From an uncultured Bacteroides sp. (GTDB taxonomy: Bacteria > Bacteroidota > Bacteroidia > Bacteroidales > Bacteroidaceae): a stretch of DNA of 64,000 nt. Below the pieces are notes generated by a model. It did not search any database and had not been told where the DNA came from. It worked only from the letters and a program-made list of their open reading frames with translations. Numbering within the stretch: position 1 is the stretch's first letter; the number at the start of each line of letters is the position of its first letter. Positions 44,317 to 53,006 of the stretch are shown in pieces. A program made the position numbers and the translations under genes. The stretch is from NCBI GenBank assembly GCA_945965395.1, contig CAMFND010000018.1, positions 1-64,000 of the forward strand. The letters are read 5' to 3'.

Positions 44317-45072
44317 TTATTTAAAAGCGTCGATGATACCTTTGAAGTCTGCAACTTTCAAAGCAGCACCACCAATCAGACCACCGTCTACATCAGGATT
44401 AGCGAACAATTCTTTTGCGTTAGAAGGCTTGCAGCTTCCACCGTACAGGATAGAAGTATTTTCAGCTACTTCCTGACCGTATTTAGCAGCAACCAAAGAA
44501 CGGATGTGAGCGTGGATTTCCTGAGCCTGTTCCGGAGTAGCAGTCTTACCTGTACCGATAGCCCAAACCGGTTCGTAAGCCAAGATTACTTTACCGAAAT
44601 CTTCAGCAGACAAAGAGAATACAGAAGCCAACTGAGCTTCTACTACTTCATTCTGTTTGTTAGCTTCACGTTCTTCCAATACTTCACCGATACAGAAGAT
44701 AGGTTTCAAGTTGTTAGCCAAAGCCAATTTAACTTTTTCTTCCAGGATTTCAACTGTTTCGTGATAGTAAGCACGACGTTCAGAGTGACCCAAGATTACA
44801 TACTGAGCACCTGTAGATGCAACCATTTCTGCAGAAACTTCACCAGTATAAGCACCAGATACTTTGTCAGCGCAGTTTTCAGCACCTACACCAATGATAG
44901 AGCTGTCTACCAGAGGAGTTACAGAAGCCAAGTGAATGAAAGGAGTACAGATGATTACATCGCAGTTTGGTTTGTCTGCAGTCAATGCTTCGTTCAATTC
45001 TTTTGCCAATGCAATACCTTCCTGCAGGTTCTTGTTCATTTTCCAGTTACCTGCTACAATGTTTTTTCTCAT
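44317..45072 (-). CDS. tpiA: Triosephosphate isomerase
   Basis: 251 residues, a complete TIM barrel enzyme interconverting dihydroxyacetone phosphate and glyceraldehyde 3-phosphate. The N-terminus is [13 protein letters not shown], the catalytic histidine is in [14 protein letters not shown], the catalytic glutamate and flexible loop in [20 protein letters not shown], and the phosphate-binding end is [10 protein letters not shown] and GGLIGGAAL. Codon use is strongly biased, as in mdh. Gap to the upstream DoxX-like gene is 24 bp. Confidence 0.97.
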   Translation of the reverse strand: MRKNIVAGNWKMNKNLQEGIALAKELNEALTADKPNCDVIICTPFIHLASVTPLVDSSIIGVGAENCADKVSGAYTGEVSAEMVASTGAQYVILGHSERRAYYHETVEILEEKVKLALANNLKPIFCIGEVLEEREANKQNEVVEAQLASVFSLSAEDFGKVILAYEPVWAIGTGKTATPEQAQEIHAHIRSLVAAKYGQEVAENTSILYGGSCKPSNAKELFANPDVDGGLIGGAALKVADFKGIIDAFK

Positions 45073-45096
45073 TTTGTTTAAATTTTAAAGGGTTAG

Positions 45097-46413
45097 TTAT
45101 AATGTTTCTTTTTTATTCTCTTCCTCTTTTTTCTTTTTGCGGCTTTTTATGCGCAACCATATCAGGTCGACCACGGTCAGCAGCAGCAAAGGCCCCAGGA
45201 ACCAGCCGGTCACTTCTACCACCTTGTGCACATTGGTTTTCGGATTCCATGTACTGAATGGAAGTTTCTCCAGCGGTGCATTCAACTGATATTCATCTGG
45301 CAGATTGGAAACACTCCATTTACGCAGCACGAGTCCTTTTTTCAGCAGCATCAATCCCGGATTGGAACGAATCATCGTCTTCAGCGTAATCTCATCCATC
45401 AACGCAAACGGATATTCCGCTCCTGTATTCTCTTGCCAGTCTATAATATCCTGCTCCGAAGAAGCTGTCAGACACAGGAAACGATACCCGTGCTCCACAC
45501 TGTAATCATACACTTCATTGATCAAATCCATGCCACTATCGTCCGCCTGCTTCAACCATGGTGCCACCAGTAAGAACGTATACTGGTCACTATGAAGTAT
45601 GTCATCTGTCAAATCCTCTCCCGTTTCCAGTGAAGTAATCGAGAAGTCGTGAATAGGAGGTTCATAGCCCTTCTCCTTCACCCGAGTCTTCGAATCGACA
45701 AAGGTCCACGTGGAATCTGTCGGGAAATTATCAATCGTAAATTCCTGTTCTTTACCGTCTTTCGAATAAATAAAAATCGTTTCATACTCGGTAGGCTTCT
45801 CACCTTCAGGAATTGTCATGCCTTTTATAATGTCTGCTCCCACATGATAAGGACGAAAATCGAACACAGGCAGGTAGCGCAGGCAGAACAACATGAAGAA
45901 GATGATGAACAGAATACTGTAAAGCGAAATCAGCCAGTCCACTTTCGTGGTGACTAGATTAAAGATATGCCGTCGCCACTTAAACACGGAAATAGCCGCA
46001 ATAAGCAACACGATGTTTTTGAAGAAAGTCTCCCAGTTGGTCAGCACAACCGCATCACCAAAACATCCACAATCGGAAATCGGATTGGCTATGGCCAGCC
46101 ACAATGTCAACGGTGTCATAAACGCCATCATCAACAAAGCCAGCAAAGGAGCTACCCTCCGACGAATACCGAAGAACAGATAAATGCCAAGAATAAACTC
46201 AAACAAGGCACAGAGCATAGCTGCCAGATAAGGCACATATCCTGCGCTCAGGCTCTGCAGCCCCCATGCTTCCAGGTAATCCTGTACCTTATAGACCGTA
46301 CCCAAAGGATCATTGGCCTTTACAAATCCGGAGAACAGAAAAACGACAGCCAATAAAAAACGGCAGACGTTACTCCAGATCACAATTGCTTTATGTAGAA
46401 ACTTATTCTCCAA
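45097..46413 (-). CDS. DoxX/MauE-like membrane protein with thioredoxin-like C-terminal region (BT_3928 family)
   Basis: 438 residues. The first 150 residues contain four membrane segments with the MauE/DoxX features FLLAVVFLFSGFVKANDPLG and ISDCGCFGDAVVLTNWETFFKN, including the conserved CGCFGD. A fifth segment and then a soluble domain follow, with YTFLLVAPWLKQADDS and ASSEQDIIDWQENTG resembling a thioredoxin-like fold without an obvious CxxC. The end has another membrane helix and a basic tail (RIKSRKKKKEEENKKE). It may act in envelope redox chemistry; function is unproven. It overlaps the DUF1599 gene by 11 bp and precedes tpiA. Confidence 0.82.
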   Translation of the reverse strand: MENKFLHKAIVIWSNVCRFLLAVVFLFSGFVKANDPLGTVYKVQDYLEAWGLQSLSAGYVPYLAAMLCALFEFILGIYLFFGIRRRVAPLLALLMMAFMTPLTLWLAIANPISDCGCFGDAVVLTNWETFFKNIVLLIAAISVFKWRRHIFNLVTTKVDWLISLYSILFIIFFMLFCLRYLPVFDFRPYHVGADIIKGMTIPEGEKPTEYETIFIYSKDGKEQEFTIDNFPTDSTWTFVDSKTRVKEKGYEPPIHDFSITSLETGEDLTDDILHSDQYTFLLVAPWLKQADDSGMDLINEVYDYSVEHGYRFLCLTASSEQDIIDWQENTGAEYPFALMDEITLKTMIRSNPGLMLLKKGLVLRKWSVSNLPDEYQLNAPLEKLPFSTWNPKTNVHKVVEVTGWFLGPLLLLTVVDLIWLRIKSRKKKKEEENKKETL

Positions 46414-46945
46414 ATTCCAGCTTAATCAATCCGAAAACAGCATAATTAATCATATCCATATAATTGGCGTCTACACCTTCTGAAACCAAGGTGTCTCCTT
46501 TCAAAGATTCGATTTGCTTGGTCCGATAAATCTTCATCAAAATCAAATCTGTATAGGAAGTAATGCGCATGCTACGCCAAGCCTCATCATAGTCATGATT
46601 CTTCGCCAGCATCAGCTTCAGCGCCTTGTCGGCATAGGTATCATATAATTCCAGCGCACGCTCTTCAGTTATATCTTCCTTCTCGGCATAGCCCAGTTCC
46701 AGCTGAATAAGCCCGATAATACCATAATTGACAATTGCAATAAACTCCGGACGAATGCCTTCATCTATCAAGGACACGCCCTTTACTTCGATACTGCGAA
46801 TACGGTTTGCCTTAATATAAATCTGGTCTGTCACGGAAGACGGACGCATGATGCGCCAGGCAGCTCCGTAATCATGCAACTTCTTAGCAAACAAATCACG
46901 GCATACCGCAATTACATGTTCAAATTGTTTCTTGGTTTCTTCCAT
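46403..46945 (-). CDS. DUF1599 protein with internal duplication
   Basis: 180 residues made of two similar halves: LFAKKLHDYGAAWRIMRPSS in the first aligns with LMLAKNHDYDEAWRSMRITS in the second, and IVNYGIIGLIQLELGY aligns with MINYAVFGLIKLEFGE. The KxxDYG/EAWR pattern is characteristic of DUF1599, found across Bacteroidota and commonly beside folate and tpiA genes. All-alpha and soluble. Function is unknown; the HDYxxAW motif recalls metal- or nucleotide-binding helices, but this is only a guess. A -7 box lies at 46967. Confidence 0.85.
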   Translation of the reverse strand: MEETKKQFEHVIAVCRDLFAKKLHDYGAAWRIMRPSSVTDQIYIKANRIRSIEVKGVSLIDEGIRPEFIAIVNYGIIGLIQLELGYAEKEDITEERALELYDTYADKALKLMLAKNHDYDEAWRSMRITSYTDLILMKIYRTKQIESLKGDTLVSEGVDANYMDMINYAVFGLIKLEFGE

Positions 46946-46966
46946 CTTTTATGCTCGAATATGTGG

Positions 46967-46974
46967 CAAAGTTA
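46967..46974 (-). promoter_or_regulatory. -7 box of the DUF1599-DoxX-tpiA-SPOR-folE string
   Basis: CAAAGTTA on plus, TAACTTTG on minus, 22 bp upstream of the DUF1599 ATG. Confidence 0.65.
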
Positions 46975-47012
46975 CTGTTTTTTCAGAGAGCACACAATAA
47001 TAACGGAGATAA

Positions 47013-47060
47013 AAATGCCATTTCATACAGTCCCGACAGACTGCATGAAATGGCATCTCC
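47013..47060 (-). terminator. Terminator of the M23 peptidase gene
   Basis: ATGCCATTTCAT / ATGAAATGGCAT with inner CAGTC / GACTG pairing, followed on the minus strand by TTTTTATC. It is an unusually long stem of about 17 pairs. Confidence 0.85.
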
Positions 47061-47088
47061 TTTTATTTCAATAAATTTGTTTTCCTGA

Positions 47089-47997
47089 TTAAGAACATCT
47101 CAAGACTTGTCCGATACGCAACGTCGTAGTACGTTTTATACCATTAATCTGACACAAGCGGTCGATGGATACGTGGTACAAACGAGAGATACGTCCCAAT
47201 GTATCACCTTTACGGATTTTATGATAACGGATAGCTGATTTTTCCGCCTCTGCCGCACCCGATTTTCCTGAACTTACAGCAGCCAATGCGCGAGTACGCT
47301 GATATGCATAACGGTTGGCACCACGCACAAACAAATAGCTGTCTGAAACGATATCCTGGTTCGGGAAATCAAACATAAATTCCGGATTTATCACCTCACC
47401 TAAGAAACGAGTTTCAAAATGAAGGTGAGAACCGGTAGAACGTCCGGTATTTCCTCCCAAACCAATCGGATCACCCGCCTTTACATATTCATCTTCAGCT
47501 ACAATCTGCTTAGACAAGTGTCCGTAAATGGTTTCCAAGCCATTGTCATGACGGATTACTACATATTTGCCATAACCTCTACGTTCATATTTCACCATGC
47601 GCACACGCCCGTCGAAAGCAGCACGGATGGTATCGCCGATATAGACCTTAATGTCCAATCCGTTGTGCATACGCCGCCAGCGCGGACCACATTTGGAAGT
47701 AATTTTTGTATGAGTTGTCGGCATGCAGAAGCCTGTCAGATCGATTCGGAAACTATCTGGAACCTGTACATTACCACCGTAAGCATGAACGCGATCATTG
47801 TTCCAGTTTGGATAAAGACTGTAAGCGGGATATACTGACTGTTCTGCCTTAATCTGGCGAATCAGGGCTAATGAATCCACTGCTTTTAATTTTCTGTCAA
47901 TCGGCGCCTGACGAGCCAGAAGATCCTGTCCTGAAACATTGATACTGACCATGGCCAGAGCCGCCATTGCTACTGTTCTAATACACTTTAAAATCAT
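47089..47997 (-). CDS. M23 family metallopeptidase with C-terminal LysM
   Basis: 302 residues with a signal peptide (AMAALAMVSINVSGQD). The M23 LytM domain has the zinc ligands in RMHNGLDIKVYIGDTIRAA and the HxH of SHLHFETRFLG, plus NGLETIYGHLSKQIV, so it is probably an active peptidoglycan endopeptidase cutting peptide cross-bridges. A C-terminal LysM (HKIRKGDTLGRISRLYHVSI) anchors it to the wall. It is a single gene with a -7 box at 48155 and a long leader of about 150 nt. Confidence 0.93.
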   Translation of the reverse strand: MILKCIRTVAMAALAMVSINVSGQDLLARQAPIDRKLKAVDSLALIRQIKAEQSVYPAYSLYPNWNNDRVHAYGGNVQVPDSFRIDLTGFCMPTTHTKITSKCGPRWRRMHNGLDIKVYIGDTIRAAFDGRVRMVKYERRGYGKYVVIRHDNGLETIYGHLSKQIVAEDEYVKAGDPIGLGGNTGRSTGSHLHFETRFLGEVINPEFMFDFPNQDIVSDSYLFVRGANRYAYQRTRALAAVSSGKSGAAEAEKSAIRYHKIRKGDTLGRISRLYHVSIDRLCQINGIKRTTTLRIGQVLRCS

Positions 47998-48154
47998 TAT
48001 ACCTTATATTTTTCAGCTAGTATCCGTCGGATGGCCTTTTTCCAGCCCGACCCTTATTCAGAATACCATTACTGGTTTAAAACAAATCACTTTTAGAGTG
48101 CACTTCTGCCTTCATTTCATGCAGATATGCCTGACTACTTTACAAATAGCGTTC

Positions 48155-48162
48155 CAAAGATA
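48155..48162 (-). promoter_or_regulatory. -7 box of the M23 peptidase gene
   Basis: CAAAGATA on plus, TATCTTTG on minus, about 158 bp before the ATG. Between it and the DUF3256 gene end (48280) nothing else is seen. Confidence 0.55.
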
Positions 48163-48279
48163 AAAAAAATTCGGTATATCCGGCTGAAGGATTAACGATT
48201 TTTCATGTATTTTCATACGCAAAACATAGAATAAATGTTTTACAACATAACATTCAGCAATACAAAGAATTAAATAAAA

Positions 48280-48948
48280 TCACTTTAACGAAGGATTCAA
48301 ATCTTCCCGAACCACAAATTTTCCCTCTTTCCATTCCAGACAAATGGGCTGCGATTTCAAATAAGGCTTTAAATCTTTTGCGGTTTCCTTGTCCAGATAG
48401 TCGGGCGTAGTATAAGTAAACTTGAGCACCGGTTTGTCAGACGACAATTCAGCCTTCCACAAATACATGTCAGCATAGGCACGAAGGTTCTTCAAGGAGT
48501 CAGCCTGGGCTGTCGAAGACGGAGTCAAATAAAATTCATCTTCTTGTGGAAGCTGTAAAAAATCGGAAAGCAGCAATTCATGCCAGTTCGTATCATAAAA
48601 AGTAATCTGACTGTCAGGCGCCGGAGCCGAATAGGTTGAAACGGCACAAATCACTTTCACGGAGTCATTCAGCGGAAGCAGCTTCAGCTCCAAGGTGCTG
48701 GCCGAAGTCGTTTTCAGGAACAAATAATCTGAAGTCAGTTTAGTCATTTCCGACATATTTCCAAAACGGTTCTTCACCTCTGCCTTCATCCCACTTTCCA
48801 GAAAATCACCGAAGTCGGCCCGGTTTACCTCCGTCAAAAGCGGAGACAAGGAATCTGGCAATGCTACAAAAAGCGTTTTCAAATCCTGCGCACGCCCTAC
48901 AGCACCACATACATACAACACGAATATCAATATCAAAATACGTTTCAT
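48280..48948 (-). CDS. DUF3256 family exported protein
   Basis: 222 residues with a signal peptide (ILILIFVLYVCGAVGRAQD). The mature part shows LFVALPDSLSPLLTEVNRADF and VICAVSTYSAPAPDSQITFYD, typical of the Bacteroides DUF3256 family as I remember it, and ends with CLEWKEGKFVV. It is probably periplasmic. No enzyme motif is visible and the function is unknown. It sits between the M23 peptidase and the HTCS regulator, with its own -7 box at 48972. Confidence 0.78.
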   Translation of the reverse strand: MKRILILIFVLYVCGAVGRAQDLKTLFVALPDSLSPLLTEVNRADFGDFLESGMKAEVKNRFGNMSEMTKLTSDYLFLKTTSASTLELKLLPLNDSVKVICAVSTYSAPAPDSQITFYDTNWHELLLSDFLQLPQEDEFYLTPSSTAQADSLKNLRAYADMYLWKAELSSDKPVLKFTYTTPDYLDKETAKDLKPYLKSQPICLEWKEGKFVVREDLNPSLK

Positions 48949-48971
48949 AACCAGCTATTCAAAAAAGTGCC

Positions 48972-48979
48972 CAAATATA
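48972..48979 (-). promoter_or_regulatory. -7 box of the DUF3256 gene
   Basis: CAAATATA on plus, TATATTTG on minus, 24 bp before the ATG. Confidence 0.55.
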
Positions 48980-49018
48980 CAACTATTTCTGTTAGTAAGA
49001 AAAAATCTCTCTCCCTTC

Positions 49019-51796
49019 TCAATTTTTCCCATCCCGCCTTTTCAGGAATTCACTGGGGCTTTCTCCAAAATAGTCTTTATAACACCGGGTGAAGTAAGAC
49101 GGAGAACTGAATCCCACTTCGTAGGTGATTTCGGCCACCGTCTTTTCAGAGGATGCCAGCAAAGAGGCTGCCTTTTTCAACCGGGCAATGCGCAACAATT
49201 CATTCGGAGCATATCCGGTCAAGGATTTCGTTTTACGATATAGCTGCACGCGCCCCAACCCCAATTCAGCACCCAAATCTTCTACACTCAAATCTGAATT
49301 GCTCATTTTTTCCTCAATCAAGGCCTTCAGCTTTTCCACAAATCCCTTGTCCACTTCGCCCAACGACTGTTTTCCGCTTACCGCTGTGGCATCTTCTGTA
49401 AACGATTTCAACCGTTTCCGGTTATCTATCAGGTTGCGGATTCGTGCCAGCAGGAGTTTAGCATTGAAAGGTTTCGTCAGATACGAATCCGCGCCCGAAT
49501 CATACCCCTGAATCCGCTGTTCATCCATAGCGTATGCGGTCAGCATCAGTACCGGAATATGAGACGTCTGCAACTCGCTTTTCAAGCGTTTACAGCATTC
49601 TATACCATCCATTACAGGCATCATGACATCGCACACCACTACGTCTGGCACATACTTCATGGCCTGTCTTATACCTTCCTGTCCGTTTACCGCTTCAATC
49701 ACGGTATATTTATCCTGCAGCAACATCTTCACGTAGTCACGCACATCCTGATTGTCGTCAATAACCAGCACCACTTCCTTGTCTGACGCTCCGTCTACTT
49801 CCACGTTTTCAACCCACTGATGCAAGGTTTCTTGTCCGGCATCCAGCACAGCCCCTTCCTGCAAGTTTTTCAAGGATTCATTTTTCTCTACCCCCCCTTT
49901 CATCTCTCCTTCCTGCTTCATAGGAAGTACAACCTGGAAACATGTGCCTTTTCCTTTCTCGCTCTCTACCCGCACTGTACCCTTATGCAACTGCACAAAA
50001 GCCTCTACCAAGGCCAGTCCCAGTCCGGAACCTGTATGCTGTGCATCTATCTGATAAAAACGTTCAAACACGTGATGTATATGTTCTTCGGACATGCCAA
50101 TACCCGTATCGCTGACTTCCATGCACAAATACGGTTGATTATCTTTCTCTATCCGCGAAAGCACCACCTTTATCTCCCCTTTTTCCGGAGTAAATTTAAA
50201 GGCATTGGACAATAAGTTGTAGGTAATGCGCTCTATCTTTTCCGCATCGGCCACCATCACATACTGCGCCGCGTCTCCTTCCGCCTTCACTTCAAACTGA
50301 ATATGTTTCCGGAACGCCAAAGTATGAAATGCCTCTGTCCAATCCTTTATACATTCCAGCGCATTAAATTCAGAAAGCCGCAAAGCCAGTTTGCCATGTT
50401 CATATTTCTGGAAATCCAGAATCTGAGTAATCAATCTCAATAAGACTGCGACATTTTTCCGCACAATCTCCAGCATATTCCGCTCCCTCTCACCTAAATG
50501 CTTTTCCTCCAGCAACTGGTTGATAGGGTCTGCAATCAAGGTCAACGGTGTACGGAAATCATGCGACACACTGGTAAAGAAGGCCAGTTTGGCATGTGTA
50601 GCCTCTTCCAACTGACGCGACAATGCAATCAGCTGATCACGTTGTTCCTGCAACTGGTCACGCTGCTGTTCCAATTGCTGCTTCTGGGTAGACAATTCCG
50701 TATTCATCCGGTTCTTTACCCAAAAGGCACGTACCAGGAAAAAGAACAAGAATCCGGCCAGAATCAATATTACCACACAGGCATATAAGAACATTGTTTG
50801 TGCGGAGTAACGAAGGAAATAATCATCCAGCTGATGATTTAAAAGCTCAATTTTCTGGTCCAGCGTCAGAATATGCTTCATCTGCATCTGCATCACACGG
50901 GCGTTGGCGCGATTTACCAACGCAGTAGAAAGTATATTTTCTCGCTGATAGGGTTCGCCACGCAGTATAGCCATGGCTACCTGAATCACCTTATCACCTC
51001 CTGTAGGATAAATGAAGGTAGCATCCAGTTTGCCTTCCGCCACACTTTCCACTCCGCCGGCTACCGCATCAACTCCCACAAATGCAATCTGTCCGGCACG
51101 ATTCTTCTGGTGTGCCTTCTCATACGCCCCGATAGCCATCCGGTCGTTCTGTGCAAAGACCAGGTTTACTTGTGGGTAAGCATCCAGTAACGTATCCATC
51201 ACCTCCCCAGCCTTCTGCCGGAACCATCCGGCTTCTGCAGATGCCACCACCTGCACCCCCGGAGCAGCCTTCAGGGCTTCCATCATCCCCCGATGACGCT
51301 CCACGGCTGGAGTAGAACCTCTCAGTCCGGTAATCTCTATTATCCGTCCCTTTCCTCCTAAACGGTCTGCTATATATTCACCTGCCTTACGGCCAATTTC
51401 ATAATTGTCAGCACCTACATAGGCGGTATATTTTTTAGAATTGATTTTCCGGTCGACCAGGATGACAGGAATTCCTGCATCGTATGCCTTCTCAATTACC
51501 GGCGTAATAGCTTCGGCTTCATTAGGGGCAACAATCAGCAAATCGACTTTTCTTTCAATCAAAGATTCTATGTCCTTAATCTGATGGGTATTATCATCAT
51601 GAGCCTGATAAACCTCCACATTTACCCCCGGATAAAACAGAGCTTCCCGAAGAATCTCTTTGTTCATCTGGGCACGCCAATCATCTTCACTACATTGTGA
51701 TACGGCTATCGTATAGTCCGCCTCCTTTCGGGAGCAAGCTACAGACAACAGCAGCAAGCAAATCACACCTATCCAACCACAGACTAAATGTTTCAT
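49019..51796 (-). CDS. Hybrid two-component regulator with LacI-type sugar sensor (HTCS, BT1754-like)
   Basis: 925 residues from the ATG at 51796 (MKHLVCGWIGVICLLLL). The track start 96 codons upstream runs through the promoter and array D. Domain order: signal/lipobox-like N-terminus (LLSVACSRKE), periplasmic sugar-binding fold (about 25-310; DLLIVAPNEAEAITPVIEKA, VFAQNDRMAIGAYEKA), membrane helix at about 335-360, coiled coil, HisKA with the phospho-histidine in FTSVSHDFRTPLTLI (about 411), HATPase (NAFKFTPEKGEI, GSGLGLALVEAF), receiver with aspartate in VVVCDVMMPVMDG (about 723), and AraC helix-turn-helix at the end (EITYEVGFSSPSYFTRCYKD). This combination senses monosaccharide directly; the B. 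thetaiotaomicron relative BT1754 binds fructose. It is next to fructokinase and fructan genes, so fructose is the likely ligand. Confidence 0.94.
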   Translation of the reverse strand: MKHLVCGWIGVICLLLLSVACSRKEADYTIAVSQCSEDDWRAQMNKEILREALFYPGVNVEVYQAHDDNTHQIKDIESLIERKVDLLIVAPNEAEAITPVIEKAYDAGIPVILVDRKINSKKYTAYVGADNYEIGRKAGEYIADRLGGKGRIIEITGLRGSTPAVERHRGMMEALKAAPGVQVVASAEAGWFRQKAGEVMDTLLDAYPQVNLVFAQNDRMAIGAYEKAHQKNRAGQIAFVGVDAVAGGVESVAEGKLDATFIYPTGGDKVIQVAMAILRGEPYQRENILSTALVNRANARVMQMQMKHILTLDQKIELLNHQLDDYFLRYSAQTMFLYACVVILILAGFLFFFLVRAFWVKNRMNTELSTQKQQLEQQRDQLQEQRDQLIALSRQLEEATHAKLAFFTSVSHDFRTPLTLIADPINQLLEEKHLGERERNMLEIVRKNVAVLLRLITQILDFQKYEHGKLALRLSEFNALECIKDWTEAFHTLAFRKHIQFEVKAEGDAAQYVMVADAEKIERITYNLLSNAFKFTPEKGEIKVVLSRIEKDNQPYLCMEVSDTGIGMSEEHIHHVFERFYQIDAQHTGSGLGLALVEAFVQLHKGTVRVESEKGKGTCFQVVLPMKQEGEMKGGVEKNESLKNLQEGAVLDAGQETLHQWVENVEVDGASDKEVVLVIDDNQDVRDYVKMLLQDKYTVIEAVNGQEGIRQAMKYVPDVVVCDVMMPVMDGIECCKRLKSELQTSHIPVLMLTAYAMDEQRIQGYDSGADSYLTKPFNAKLLLARIRNLIDNRKRLKSFTEDATAVSGKQSLGEVDKGFVEKLKALIEEKMSNSDLSVEDLGAELGLGRVQLYRKTKSLTGYAPNELLRIARLKKAASLLASSEKTVAEITYEVGFSSPSYFTRCYKDYFGESPSEFLKRRDGKN

Positions 51797-51815
51797 AATT
51801 TTATATCTATTTCTG

Positions 51816-51823
51816 CAAATGTA
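51816..51823 (-). promoter_or_regulatory. -7 box of the HTCS gene
   Basis: CAAATGTA on plus, TACATTTG on minus, 20 bp before the preferred ATG; this argues for the start at 51796. Confidence 0.65.
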
Positions 51824-51910
51824 TGAAAATCGCAGCGATTTATACATCCTGACAGATACAAAAATCACGAAACCGACCCACAATTTTTCGTTCAACGGCT
51901 CTACTCTTTT

Positions 51911-51998
51911 TATGTCTCCCGAAGCGGAACCATACGTTTTCCATGTGAGAACCCTACGTTTTCGCTTCGGGAAACGTATGGTTTTCACGCGGAAAACA
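51911..51998. repeat. Four-unit palindromic array D
   Basis: Four exact 22-bp units at 51911, 51933, 51955 and 51977. Each starts with TATG or TACG and has an inverted GTTTTC...GGAAAC type pair around a 4-6 bp centre. Units 1 and 3 are mutually complementary through CCCGAAGCG / CGCTTCGGG, and AACCATACGTTT is complementary to AAACGTATGGTT. The block is a nested palindrome from TTTTATGT to ACATAAAA. It lies between the PUL terminator and the HTCS promoter. Its sequence differs from arrays A-C but the architecture matches. Confidence 0.85.
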
Positions 51999-52056
51999 TA
52001 AAACAGACAAAGCCGAAGCGTCATTATCTTCAGCAGGCTTTCCAATCTTATCAGAC

Positions 52057-52101
52057 AAAAAAATCTCCGGAAGTACAGAAACATACTTCCGGAGATTTTT
52101 C
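52057..52101 (-). terminator. Terminator of the fructan/raffinose operon
   Basis: AAATCTCCGGAAGTA / TACTTCCGGAGATTT, 15 pairs, with T-run on the minus strand directly after the fructokinase gene. Confidence 0.9.
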
Positions 52102-52120
52102 ACAAGATAAACTATATAGC

Positions 52121-53002
52121 CTAAATTTTTTCCTTCAAATACAGAGGGAATTCCGGCATAGCCCCATTCTGGGTACATACAAATGCCGAAGCCTCTACTG
52201 CCAGTTCATGCGCTTCGCGTACGGTCTTTCCTTTCAAAATAGAAGCCACGAAAGTAGCAGTGAATGAATCACCTGCACCTACCGTATCGGCTACATTTAC
52301 CTTCGGAGTCTCTACAAATGATACATTACCTGGAGTAAAGACATAGCTTCCGTTCACACCACAAGTCAGAATCAACATTTTCAGGTTATACTTGGCGAGC
52401 AGAATCCAGCATTTATCCTGCAGGTCAATACCCGGATAACCGAACATACGGCTTACAGTAACCAGTTCTTCATCGTTTATCTTCAGCACATTACATTTCT
52501 GGAAAGAATTGCAAAGCACTTCTTTCGTATAAAAGCCCTGACGAAGGTTGATGTCAAATACTTTCAATGTATCTTCCGGCATGGCATCCAAGAACTTGTT
52601 GATTGTTTCTCTGGAAACCACGCTTCGCTGTGCCAAAGAGCCAAAGCAAACCGCTGTAGTCTGTTTTGCCAATCCTTCCAAAGCCGGAGTGTAAGGAATA
52701 TTATCCCATGCCACACCTTCCTTTATATCGTAACAAGGAACTCCTTCTGCATCCAGTTCTACCTGAACCGTACCTGTGGGATACGGCACTTTTTCAATCA
52801 TGCTATGCAGATTCTTCTCATAGAAGTTTTCCAGGATTTCTGCTCCTAATTTGTCATCTCCTACGGCACTAACAGCACGACCGTCCAAACCAAACTGTGA
52901 TACATGATACGCAAAGTTAGCCGGAGCTCCACCAATTTTCTTTCCTTCAGGCAGCACGTCCCACAGTGCTTCACCTATACCTACAACTATTGTATTCTCC
53001 AT
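52121..53002 (-). CDS. Fructokinase (PfkB/ribokinase family)
   Basis: 293 residues. It phosphorylates cytoplasmic fructose with ATP. The first signature GKKIGGAPANFAYHVSQFG and the second, DTVGAGDSFTATFVASILKG, with the catalytic aspartate in GAGDSF, are complete. The N-terminus (IVVGIGEALWDVLPEGKKIG) matches bacterial fructokinases. It is the last gene of the utilisation operon, 4 bp after the MFS transporter and followed by a strong terminator. This is the counterpart of BT1757 in the B. thetaiotaomicron fructan locus (family knowledge, not measured here). Confidence 0.92.
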   Translation of the reverse strand: MENTIVVGIGEALWDVLPEGKKIGGAPANFAYHVSQFGLDGRAVSAVGDDKLGAEILENFYEKNLHSMIEKVPYPTGTVQVELDAEGVPCYDIKEGVAWDNIPYTPALEGLAKQTTAVCFGSLAQRSVVSRETINKFLDAMPEDTLKVFDINLRQGFYTKEVLCNSFQKCNVLKINDEELVTVSRMFGYPGIDLQDKCWILLAKYNLKMLILTCGVNGSYVFTPGNVSFVETPKVNVADTVGAGDSFTATFVASILKGKTVREAHELAVEASAFVCTQNGAMPEFPLYLKEKI

Positions 53003-53006
53003 AGTC

